Positions 37,398 to 44,377 of a stretch of DNA of 47,418 nt are shown one piece after another. Under the pieces are notes generated by a model that searched no databases, had not been told where the DNA came from, and saw nothing but the letters and a program-made list of their open reading frames with translations. The DNA comes from Planifilum fulgidum (lineage in GTDB: Bacteria > Bacillota > Bacilli > Thermoactinomycetales > DSM-44946), in assembly GCF_900113175.1 (NCBI RefSeq), contig NZ_FOOK01000028.1, positions 1 through 47,418 of the forward strand, in the 5' to 3' direction. A program made the position numbers and the translations under genes. Positions within the stretch are counted from its first letter, which is position 1; each line of letters starts with the position of its first letter.

Positions 37398-37625
37398 ATG
37401 GAAGAGCTGATCCGGGTGATCGCCCAGGGACTGGTGGATCACCCGAATCAGGTCAGCGTCGTCAAGCGGGAAGGGGAGCGGGCCGACGTGTACCAGTTGT
37501 CCGTCGCCCCTGAGGACATGGGCAAGGTGATCGGCAAGCAGGGGCGTGTGGCCAAGGCCATCCGCACCGTCGTCAGCGCGGCTGCGGGAAAGGACGGGAA
37601 ACGCGTCGTGGTGGAGATCGTCTGA
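37398..37625 (+). CDS. khpA: KH-domain RNA-binding protein KhpA (YlqC)
   Basis: A 75-residue single KH domain with the GKVIGKQGR loop. KhpA pairs with KhpB/Jag as an RNA chaperone affecting cell elongation and sRNA function. GGGGGG upstream serves ATG 37398, and it lies 32 bases after rpsP. Confidence 0.96.
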   Translation: MEELIRVIAQGLVDHPNQVSVVKREGERADVYQLSVAPEDMGKVIGKQGRVAKAIRTVVSAAAGKDGKRVVVEIV

Positions 37626-37705
37626 GGGCGGTCTTCGCGCTTCCCGCCCGGCAAATCCGGGTTTGCAAAGAAGAAGACTGGCTGCAAGGGAAGGGAATGC
37701 GGGTG

Positions 37706-38230
37706 ATGAACCAGCCGGAGTGGCTCAAAGTCGGCCAGATCGTTGGAACACACGGGATTCGCGGTGAAGTCCGGGTGATTTCCCGGACGGATTTTCCGGA
37801 AGAACGCTTTTCGCCCGGCGTCCGCCTGATGCTTCGCCACCCGCGCCTTGAAAGTCCCGTTCCCCTGACGGTGGAACGGAGCCGTCCGCACAAGCGGGTC
37901 CTTTTGATCAAGTTCCGCGAGTGGAACAACATCAATGACGCGGAGCCCTACAAGGGCGGCGAGTTGGTGGTGGAGGGATCCGAAGCGTTGGATCTGGATG
38001 AGGGAGAGTACTATTTTTACCAGATCATCGGGTGCGAGGTGGTCACCACCGAAGGGGAGCGGGTCGGCGTGGTGGAAGACATCCTCCAGCTGCCCGCCAA
38101 CGATGTGTGGGTGGTCCGACCGGATGGAGGAGGCCGGGACATCCTGATCCCCTACATCGATGATGTGGTCCGGCGGGTCGACCCGGAGGCGGGACGCGTG
38201 ACGATCCGCTGGATGGAAGGGTTGAGATGA
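37706..38230 (+). CDS. rimM: Ribosome maturation factor RimM
   Basis: Binds S19 and helps 16S rRNA 3'-domain maturation. It has the N-terminal [16 protein letters not shown] and the PRC-barrel region ([19 protein letters not shown]). From ATG 37706 there are 174 residues; ATG 37697 is an in-frame option but too close to the purine run (AAGGGAAGGG). The stop is 1 base from the trmD start. Confidence 0.95.
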   Translation: MNQPEWLKVGQIVGTHGIRGEVRVISRTDFPEERFSPGVRLMLRHPRLESPVPLTVERSRPHKRVLLIKFREWNNINDAEPYKGGELVVEGSEALDLDEGEYYFYQIIGCEVVTTEGERVGVVEDILQLPANDVWVVRPDGGGRDILIPYIDDVVRRVDPEAGRVTIRWMEGLR

Positions 38231-38231
38231 G

Positions 38232-38990
38232 GTGGCACAAATACGGTTTGATGTGCTGACGCTGTTTCCGGAGATGTTTTCCGGCTTCCTCTCCACCAGC
38301 ATCATCGGAAGGGCGCGGGAAAAGGGATTGATCGCCGCGGAAGTGATCGATTTCCGGCAGTTCAGCACCGACAAGCACCGCACGGTGGACGACACCCCCT
38401 ACGGCGGAGGGGGAGGAATGGTGCTGAAACCGGAGCCGATCTTCCGGGCGGTGGAGCATCTATTGGCCGATGAGAGCGAAAAACCGCCCATCCTGTTGAT
38501 GTCCCCCCAGGGGAAGCCGTTCACTCAACGGAAGGCGGAGGAGCTGGCCCGTCACCGTCGACTGGTCCTGATCTGCGGCCATTATGAAGGATTTGATGAA
38601 CGGATCCGGCAACACCTGGCCACCGAGGAGCTTTCGATCGGGGACTATGTGTTGACCGGAGGGGAACTTGCGGCGATGGTGGTGATCGACTGCGTCAGCC
38701 GCCTCATACCCGGAGTGTTGGGCAACGAATCCGCGGCGGCGGAGGATTCCTTTTCCATGGGACTTTTGGAATATCCCCAGTACACCCGTCCGGCCGATTT
38801 CCGGGGATGGAAGGTACCCGAGGTGCTGCTCTCCGGAAATCACCGGAAAATCGAGGAGTGGCGCCGGAGAGAGTCTCTTCGGCGCACCTGGGAGCGCCGG
38901 CCGGATCTTCTGGAGCATGCCGAATTGACCGAGGAGGATCGGGCCTACCTAAGGCGTTTGGAGCAGGAGGGCAAACCTCCTTCGGATTGA
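38232..38990 (+). CDS. trmD: tRNA (guanine-37-N1)-methyltransferase TrmD
   Basis: A SPOUT enzyme that makes m1G37 in tRNAs and so prevents frameshifting. The knot motifs [17 protein letters not shown] and [13 protein letters not shown] plus [13 protein letters not shown] are intact. Length is 252 residues. It starts at GTG 38232, almost abutting rimM. The rplS promoter overlaps its stop codon. Confidence 0.97.
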   Translation: MAQIRFDVLTLFPEMFSGFLSTSIIGRAREKGLIAAEVIDFRQFSTDKHRTVDDTPYGGGGGMVLKPEPIFRAVEHLLADESEKPPILLMSPQGKPFTQRKAEELARHRRLVLICGHYEGFDERIRQHLATEELSIGDYVLTGGELAAMVVIDCVSRLIPGVLGNESAAAEDSFSMGLLEYPQYTRPADFRGWKVPEVLLSGNHRKIEEWRRRESLRRTWERRPDLLEHAELTEEDRAYLRRLEQEGKPPSD

Positions 38991-39015
38991 GTTCCCACTG
39001 CGCCTGTGATAAAAT
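38987..39015 (+). promoter_or_regulatory. Internal promoter for rplS, overlapping the trmD stop
   Basis: TTGAGT (38987-38992), a 17-base spacer and TAAAAT (39010-39015). It gives rplS its own transcript with a leader of about 60 bases. Confidence 0.7.
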
Positions 39016-39083
39016 ATGCATTGTTTTAAAGTGCTTTCACGGTCGGTCGGGCGCGCACTGTTTGCGTGGAAGGAGGGAGAGAG

Positions 39084-39431
39084 ATGCATCCGATTGTTCG
39101 GGAAGTGACGAAGGAGCAGCTTCGAAGCGATATCCCCGAATTCAAGGCGGGTGACACCGTCCGCGTGCACGTCAAGGTGCTCGAAGGTCAGCGCGAACGG
39201 ATTCAGGTGTTCGAGGGCGTCGTCATCCAGCGGCGGGGAAGCGGCATTTCCGAAACCTTCACGGTGCGGAAAGTTTCCTACGGGGTTGGTGTGGAACGCA
39301 CATTCCCCCTGCATTCCCCACGGATTGACAAAATCGAAGTGGTGCGCCGAGGGAAAGTTCGCCGTGCCAAACTGTTCTACCTGCGGAAACTGCAGGGGAA
39401 AGCGGCCCGGATCAAAGAAGTGCACCGCTGA
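39084..39431 (+). CDS. rplS: 50S ribosomal protein L19
   Basis: A 115-residue L19 starting [18 protein letters not shown], with the [13 protein letters not shown] core and the basic C-terminal [30 protein letters not shown] precedes ATG 39084. A strong terminator follows, so this ends the rpsP operon. Confidence 0.98.
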   Translation: MHPIVREVTKEQLRSDIPEFKAGDTVRVHVKVLEGQRERIQVFEGVVIQRRGSGISETFTVRKVSYGVGVERTFPLHSPRIDKIEVVRRGKVRRAKLFYLRKLQGKAARIKEVHR

Positions 39432-39444
39432 TGCGCGCAGGAAA

Positions 39445-39472
39445 AAAGGGCTTGAATTTCAAGCCCTTTTGT
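39445..39472 (+). terminator. Rho-independent terminator after rplS
   Basis: AAAAGGGCTTGAA (39445-39457) pairs exactly with TTCAAGCCCTTTT (39459-39471), with a tight loop; the T tract is built into the 3' arm. On the minus strand it would work equally well. Confidence 0.9.
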
Positions 39473-39524
39473 TTCACGTTTTGAAACCAGAAAATTGGGA
39501 TGTTGAGAGGTCAGGAGGAGCTTC

Positions 39525-40073
39525 ATGGAACCGTACGTTCCCCGTTCCGCCAGGCACCGCAAAAAAGGCGGAAATGAGGCGTGGGAATGGGTGCAGGCCC
39601 TGGTTATCGCCTTTATCCTGGCGTGGATCATCCGCTCGTTTGTGTGCGAACCTTTTCACGTTTCCGGTCCGTCAATGCGGGAGACGCTTCATGACGGTGA
39701 CCTGGTGCTGGTCAACAAACTGGTGTACAAGCTTCGCGAACCGAAGCGCGGCGAAGTGATCGTATTCGATTATCAGAAGGAAAACCGGGATTACATCAAG
39801 CGGGTGATCGGCCTTCCGGGCGACATCGTCGAGGTGCGCAACGGCAGGGTTCTGGTCAATGAAAGGAGCATACCCGAACCGTACATAAAACCGGGCACTC
39901 CGACTTCCGACATGCCTCCCACAAAGGTTCCCGAGGGGCACCTTTTCGTCATGGGGGACAACCGCGGGAACAGCAGCGACAGCCGGGACATCGGACCGGT
40001 GCCGATCGACTGGGTGGTGGGGAGGGCGGACCTCGTCTTTTGGCCGTTGACGGATTTTGGCTTGCTGTGGTGA
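39525..40073 (+). CDS. lepB: Type I signal peptidase
   Basis: Removes signal peptides from exported proteins. It is a 182-residue Sip-type enzyme with one N-terminal membrane anchor (about 24-40). The Ser-Lys dyad is S50 (SGPSMR) and K92 (RDYIKRVIGLPGD), and the C-terminal box is GDNRGNSSDSRDIG. It carries a basic N-terminal tail. Ribosome site AGGAGG is upstream of ATG 39525. Confidence 0.96.
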   Translation: MEPYVPRSARHRKKGGNEAWEWVQALVIAFILAWIIRSFVCEPFHVSGPSMRETLHDGDLVLVNKLVYKLREPKRGEVIVFDYQKENRDYIKRVIGLPGDIVEVRNGRVLVNERSIPEPYIKPGTPTSDMPPTKVPEGHLFVMGDNRGNSSDSRDIGPVPIDWVVGRADLVFWPLTDFGLLW

Positions 40074-40085
40074 CGGGTGATGAAC

Positions 40086-40994
40086 ATGACGATCCAGTGG
40101 TTTCCCGGCCATATGGCCAAGGCCCGCCGACAGGTGGAAGAAAAAATCAAAATGGTGGACGTGGTGCTGGAGCTGTTGGATGCGCGCCTTCCCCAGTCCA
40201 GCCGGAACCCCTTGATCGATCGGCTGGTGGGTGACCGTCCCCGAATCGTGTTGATGATGAAAAGCGATTTGGCGGATGAAGCCGTCACCGATGAATGGGT
40301 CCGGTTTTTCCGCGGACGGGACGTCGAGGCGGTGCCCATCGATGCCGAAAACCGGCGCCAGATCGCGGAGATTCCCCGGGTCGCAGGCCGCCTGTTGGAA
40401 GAGAAAAAGTCGGCCCTGGAGCGGAAGGGCATCCGTTTCCGACGGATCCGCGCCATGGTTCTGGGCATTCCCAATGTGGGAAAATCGACGCTGATCAACC
40501 GTTTGGCGGGCCGCAGCGCCGCCCGGACGGGCGACCGTCCCGGGGTGACCCGGGGGCAGCAGTGGATCCGGGTCGGGAACACCATGGAGATCCTGGACAC
40601 TCCCGGAATCCTGTGGCCCAAACTGGAAGATCCCCGCGTCGGACTTCGCTTGGCCGCCAGCGGTGCGATCCGGGAAGAGATTTTGCCCCTGGAGGAAGTG
40701 GCCGCTTTTCTGCTTCGATACTTGCGCGGGCGTTACCCCGATCGCCTTCGGGAACGGTACCGGTTGGAGGATCTTCCCCCGGCCGAAGGGGCCGACCTGC
40801 TGGAGGAGGTGGGCCGACGCAGGGGATGCGTGGCAAAAGGGGGAGTCATCGACCGGGAAAAGGCGGCGGAGATCGTTCTTCGCGATTTTCGCTCGGGACG
40901 CTTTGGCCGCGTTTCCCTGGAACGGCCCGCAGATTGGCTGGAGGACGGGGAGGGAACATCGGATGAAAGTGCGGGGAACGATCCGGGAAATTGA
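40086..40994 (+). CDS. rbgA: 50S assembly GTPase RbgA (YlqF)
   Basis: A circularly permuted GTPase that finishes 50S subunit assembly. It starts MTIQWFPGHMAKARR like the Bacillus protein, has G4 MKSD (58-61, usually NKxD), P-loop GIPNVGKST (127-135) and DTPG. The C-terminal ANTAR-like region follows. From ATG 40086 there are 302 residues; ATG 40080 and GTG 40077 are upstream alternatives. The 3' end overlaps rnhB by 32 bases. Confidence 0.95.
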   Translation: MTIQWFPGHMAKARRQVEEKIKMVDVVLELLDARLPQSSRNPLIDRLVGDRPRIVLMMKSDLADEAVTDEWVRFFRGRDVEAVPIDAENRRQIAEIPRVAGRLLEEKKSALERKGIRFRRIRAMVLGIPNVGKSTLINRLAGRSAARTGDRPGVTRGQQWIRVGNTMEILDTPGILWPKLEDPRVGLRLAASGAIREEILPLEEVAAFLLRYLRGRYPDRLRERYRLEDLPPAEGADLLEEVGRRRGCVAKGGVIDREKAAEIVLRDFRSGRFGRVSLERPADWLEDGEGTSDESAGNDPGN

Positions 40995-41769
40995 GGAGTG
41001 GCTCGCCGGAGGTTCCGGCGTATCCCGCGCGGTGTTGGAGGAACTGCTGCGGGATCCCCGGGCGGGCGTGCGCCAAATCGCCCTTCGCCATCTTCGGAAA
41101 TTGGAACGGATGGAGCGGGAGGCCGCCCGCCTCGAAAGGATGTGGCAGACGGAGCGTACATACTGGGCGAAGGGCTATGGGGCGGTCGCCGGATTGGACG
41201 AAGCCGGTCGCGGTTGCCTCGCCGGTCCCGTGGTGGCGGCGGCGGTGATTCTTCCGGAAGATTTCGATGTTTCCGGCTTGAACGATTCCAAACAGCTGAG
41301 CCCTGCGGAGCGGGAAGAGCTCCGGGGACGGATCGACCGGGAAGCGACGGCCGTCGGGATCGGCATGGCGGACGTGGAGTACATCGATGCCCACAACATC
41401 CTGCAGGCCACCTATGAAGCGATGCGGAGAGCGGTTTCGAATCTTCCGGCCCCGCCGGACGCGCTCCTGGTGGACGCCTTGACCGTTCCCGGCCTGGCGA
41501 TTCCTCAACAGGCGATCATCAAGGGGGACAGCCTCAGCCACTCCATCGCCGCGGCCTCCATTGTGGCCAAGACGGAGAGGGACCGGTGGATGGAGGCGGC
41601 GGCCGCCCGCTATCCCGAGTACGGCTTTGACCGGAACAAGGGGTATGCGACACCCGACCACTTGGCCGCGCTCGATCGTTGGGGACCGTGCCCCCTTCAC
41701 CGCCGCAGTTTCGCACCCGTCCGGGAACGGCTGCAGGGATCGCTTTTCCCGGAGCGGTCGATGGGGTGA
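40963..41769 (+). CDS. rnhB: Ribonuclease HII
   Basis: Removes ribonucleotides misincorporated in DNA. An N-terminal helical extension of about 70 residues (as in Bacillus) precedes the catalytic domain with D79 and E80 (GLDEAGRG), D171 (LLVDALT) and D207 (KTERDRW). Length is 268 residues. ATG 40963 lies inside the end of rbgA behind GGGGAGGG, so the two are coupled. Confidence 0.95.
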   Translation: MKVRGTIREIEEWLAGGSGVSRAVLEELLRDPRAGVRQIALRHLRKLERMEREAARLERMWQTERTYWAKGYGAVAGLDEAGRGCLAGPVVAAAVILPEDFDVSGLNDSKQLSPAEREELRGRIDREATAVGIGMADVEYIDAHNILQATYEAMRRAVSNLPAPPDALLVDALTVPGLAIPQQAIIKGDSLSHSIAAASIVAKTERDRWMEAAAARYPEYGFDRNKGYATPDHLAALDRWGPCPLHRRSFAPVRERLQGSLFPERSMG

Positions 41770-41774
41770 TCTTC

Positions 41775-42146
41775 ATGCGGGAAGGAGGCGATCCCCGGCG
41801 GGAGACCGGACGCATCGGGGAGGAATGGGCCCGGCGTTTCCTCGAATCCAAGGGATGGAAGATCCTGGACACCAACTGGCGCACCCGCTGGGGGGAATTG
41901 GATATCATCGCTCTGGCGGAAGGACAGGTGATCGTGGTCGAGGTGCGGACGACGCGGGGAACCCGGTTCGGATACGGCCATGAATCGGTGGACATTCGCA
42001 AGAGGCGGCAGGTCCGCCGGCTTGCCCTTCGCTATCTTCAGGAAAAAGGGCTGCATCATCTGCCGGTCCGCTTTGACGTGATTTCCGTCCTGCTCGGCGG
42101 GGACAACCGGCCGAAAAACCTCCGTCACCTGGAGGGCGCCTTTTAA
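41775..42146 (+). CDS. yraN: UPF0102 endonuclease-like protein YraN
   Basis: A 123-residue protein of the YraN/UPF0102 family with a PD-(D/E)XK-like nuclease fold: GEEWARRFLESKGWKI, GELDIIAL and VVEVRTT with a basic tail. Its cellular role is not settled. ATG 41775 lies 5 bases after rnhB; GTG 41766 is an in-frame alternative. It often follows rnhB in Bacillota, as here. Confidence 0.92.
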   Translation: MREGGDPRRETGRIGEEWARRFLESKGWKILDTNWRTRWGELDIIALAEGQVIVVEVRTTRGTRFGYGHESVDIRKRRQVRRLALRYLQEKGLHHLPVRFDVISVLLGGDNRPKNLRHLEGAF

Positions 42147-42155
42147 AAAGGGGCC

Positions 42156-42190
42156 TTAAAAAGCCCCCCTTCGCGAAAGCGGAGGGGGGC
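42156..42190 (-). terminator. Terminator of the minus-strand orphan gene
   Basis: On the minus strand a 12-bp GC-rich stem (42190-42179 with 42174-42163) and a TTTC loop are followed by TTTTT. It also faces the end of yraN and may stop convergent transcripts. Confidence 0.8.
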
Positions 42191-42214
42191 AATTTGTTCC
42201 GGGACCGCGATGTT

Positions 42215-42781
42215 TCACACGGCCTTGGAATAGCTTTCCAGAAGGCGCCGGTACAGTTCGTCCCCGCCGATGTGGATGTGCAGGGCCACGTCGTCATTGC
42301 CGATATTTTGCCACTGATAAAACTGCTGGAACACCAAGTAGATGCATTTTTTCACTTCGGGATGGGGATAGCGCTTCAAGTCGACGAACAGGCTGTAAAG
42401 ATCCGGTTCGTCCACCAGATGGGGGGTGACTTTCATTCTCTTCAGCGTTTGTTCCAAGCCCTTCAGCATCCAGCTCATCCACATGGGACGGGCGTTTTTC
42501 TCCTGGGAATCGAAGTATAGGCTGAAGCCCATCATCGGATACCGGTGGATGTCCGTTTCCGTGTAGGTGGATTTTCCCTCGCTTTTGGAGTCGTAAAGGA
42601 AAAATTCAATATGTACTTGAAAATGCTCTTCTTCTGCTCCCCGATCAACGCTCCTGGCCCGTTCCGCCCTTGGGCGATTGTCCATTTGCTCATCGCGGGG
42701 TTCCGGATCCGCCGGATGCTCCTCCTTTTCGGAAGCATGCCGATCCCTTTGGATGAGCAGGCGCTTAAAAAGAGATATCAC
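42215..42781 (-). CDS. Unrecognised 188-residue minus-strand protein
   Basis: Starts at GTG 42781 with AAAGAGGTG upstream. The N-terminus (MISLFKRLLIQRDRHASEKE) is followed by a charged, disordered stretch to about residue 50. The folded part is aromatic-rich, for example HIEFFLYDSKSEGKS, MGFSLYFDSQEKN and CIYLVFQQFYQWQN, and ends with HIHIGGDELYRRLLESYSKAV. No signal peptide or membrane helix. I cannot assign a family. A dedicated terminator follows, and a weak TTGATG-18-TACTAT promoter may lie at 42931-42902. The 254 bases between it and the next gene also hold the undefined promoter of the oxidase pair. Confidence 0.75.
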   Translation of the reverse strand: MISLFKRLLIQRDRHASEKEEHPADPEPRDEQMDNRPRAERARSVDRGAEEEHFQVHIEFFLYDSKSEGKSTYTETDIHRYPMMGFSLYFDSQEKNARPMWMSWMLKGLEQTLKRMKVTPHLVDEPDLYSLFVDLKRYPHPEVKKCIYLVFQQFYQWQNIGNDDVALHIHIGGDELYRRLLESYSKAV

Positions 42782-43035
42782 GGAAACCACCTCTTTTTCA
42801 ATGTTCGGCCAGGGTTGTCCCGTTCGACTCCGTCCTTTCCCGGGGGTCGAAGAGGGGCTGTCACCGGGTTTTTTCAGAGTTCCTACATCTATAACACTAA
42901 TATAGTACATTTTTGTGGTTTGTGCCATCAACCTTCAATTTTCTTAAGCGGATTCCCATTTTTCCGGCTAGGGCGGATACTCAGAAAACGAAGCCGAAAT
43001 GTGATAATCTAAAATTGATGAAGGGAGGGACGCCA

Positions 43036-44376
43036 TTGGCTCTGTCTGACGACCGGTTGGAAGATCTGACCGCGATTTTCGGGAGGGATCGGGTCGTTCG
43101 GGAAGCACCGGAGGGAACCCTGTGGGGATCCTCGACGGGGCCTGTCGTGTATGCGGAATCGGAGGAAGAGGTCCAAAGGGCGGTCCGATGGGCCGCCGAG
43201 AAAAAGGTGGCGATCGTTCCCCGGGGAAGGGGAGCCTATGCCGGGTACGGCCACCCGGTGAACCGGGACTTCATCATCCTTTCCCTTGAACGGATGGACG
43301 GCGTGCTGGAACACTCGGCCGGTGATCTGACGGTCACGGTGAGGGCGGGAACCACTCTGTCCGCTTTAAGGGAGCACTTATCCAGAAGGGATCAGTTTCT
43401 CCCCCTGGATCCGCCCCGGCCGGAACTGACCACGGTGGGTGGGGCGGTGGTGACGGGGATGACCGGACCCAAGCGCCTCAAGTACGGCACCGTGCGGGAT
43501 TGGGTGCTCGGCCTGCGGGTGGTCCTCGCCGACGGACGGGTGATCCGAACCGGCGGAAAAGTGGTGAAAAATGTGGCCGGATACGACATGAACAAATTGT
43601 TTGTCGGGTCGCTGGGCACCCTGGGGATCATCACCCAATGCACCTTGAAATTGCGTCCGGTTCCCCCCGTGGAAATCCTGATTTTTCTGGAAGCGGACGA
43701 TTGGAAAGCGGTGTACCGCCTGAGCCGCCGCCTGCTGGATTCCTCCTTGGAGCCTGCGGCGGTGGAGGCGATCAACGGCGGAGCGATCCGTCTGTTTTCC
43801 GAAGATTGGAGCGCCCCCTGCGGCTTGATGGTCGGGTTTGAGGATGAGCGCCCGGCGGTGGAGATGCAGTGGGACCGGGTGAAGAGCTGGGCGGAGGAGG
43901 AGGGGCTCCGTTTGCGCTTTGTATTGGAAGGAGAAGATGCCGCCGAAGGTTGGCGGGTGTTGGGGCAGTCGTTTCCCTGCGCCTCCGATTCGTCGGATGG
44001 CGAGGTGGCGGTGGCGGTGAAAGGCATCACTCTGCCCGACCGGGTGACGGAAATGCTCGGAGCGGTGGACGAGGTGTCCACAAAGGGCGATCTGCAGGTG
44101 GCGGCCCACGGAGGTACGGGAACCGGGGTGATCCGGGCGGTGTTCCGGGCGCCGACGGAGAGGCTGGAGGCGCTCACCGCCGCCTTGAAGCGGCTGCGGG
44201 AGCGGTTCGAGGAGCCGGGGGGTTATCTGGTGCTGGAGCAGGCACCGCTTGAAGTGAAGGAGCGGGTTCCCGTATGGGGACGGCCGCCCGGCGGGCTTTT
44301 CCTGATGCGCCGGCTCAAGGAGCGCTTCGATCCCGACGGCCGGTTCAATCCGGGACGCTTTGTGGGAGGGATGTGA
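43036..44376 (+). CDS. glcE: FAD-binding oxidase subunit, GlcE-like
   Basis: A 446-residue vanillyl-alcohol-oxidase-type flavoprotein. The FAD-binding half carries VPRGRGAYAGYGHPV, TTVGGAVVTGMTGPKRLKYG and VKNVAGYDMNKLFVGSLGTLG, which match GlcE of the glycolate oxidase complex rather than GlcD. It starts at TTG 43036 with AGGGAGGG 6-7 bases upstream; an ATG at 43018 has no ribosome site. The next gene begins 1 base after its stop and supplies the FeS and GlcD parts. Substrate is probably glycolate, but a related 2-hydroxy acid cannot be excluded. Confidence 0.85.
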   Translation: MALSDDRLEDLTAIFGRDRVVREAPEGTLWGSSTGPVVYAESEEEVQRAVRWAAEKKVAIVPRGRGAYAGYGHPVNRDFIILSLERMDGVLEHSAGDLTVTVRAGTTLSALREHLSRRDQFLPLDPPRPELTTVGGAVVTGMTGPKRLKYGTVRDWVLGLRVVLADGRVIRTGGKVVKNVAGYDMNKLFVGSLGTLGIITQCTLKLRPVPPVEILIFLEADDWKAVYRLSRRLLDSSLEPAAVEAINGGAIRLFSEDWSAPCGLMVGFEDERPAVEMQWDRVKSWAEEEGLRLRFVLEGEDAAEGWRVLGQSFPCASDSSDGEVAVAVKGITLPDRVTEMLGAVDEVSTKGDLQVAAHGGTGTGVIRAVFRAPTERLEALTAALKRLRERFEEPGGYLVLEQAPLEVKERVPVWGRPPGGLFLMRRLKERFDPDGRFNPGRFVGGM

Positions 44377-44377
44377 A

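Noticed and set aside
42141-42190. Reading the 42163-42190 hairpin as the yraN terminator
   Set aside because: The T tract is on the minus strand only, so it primarily belongs to the gene at 42215-42781.
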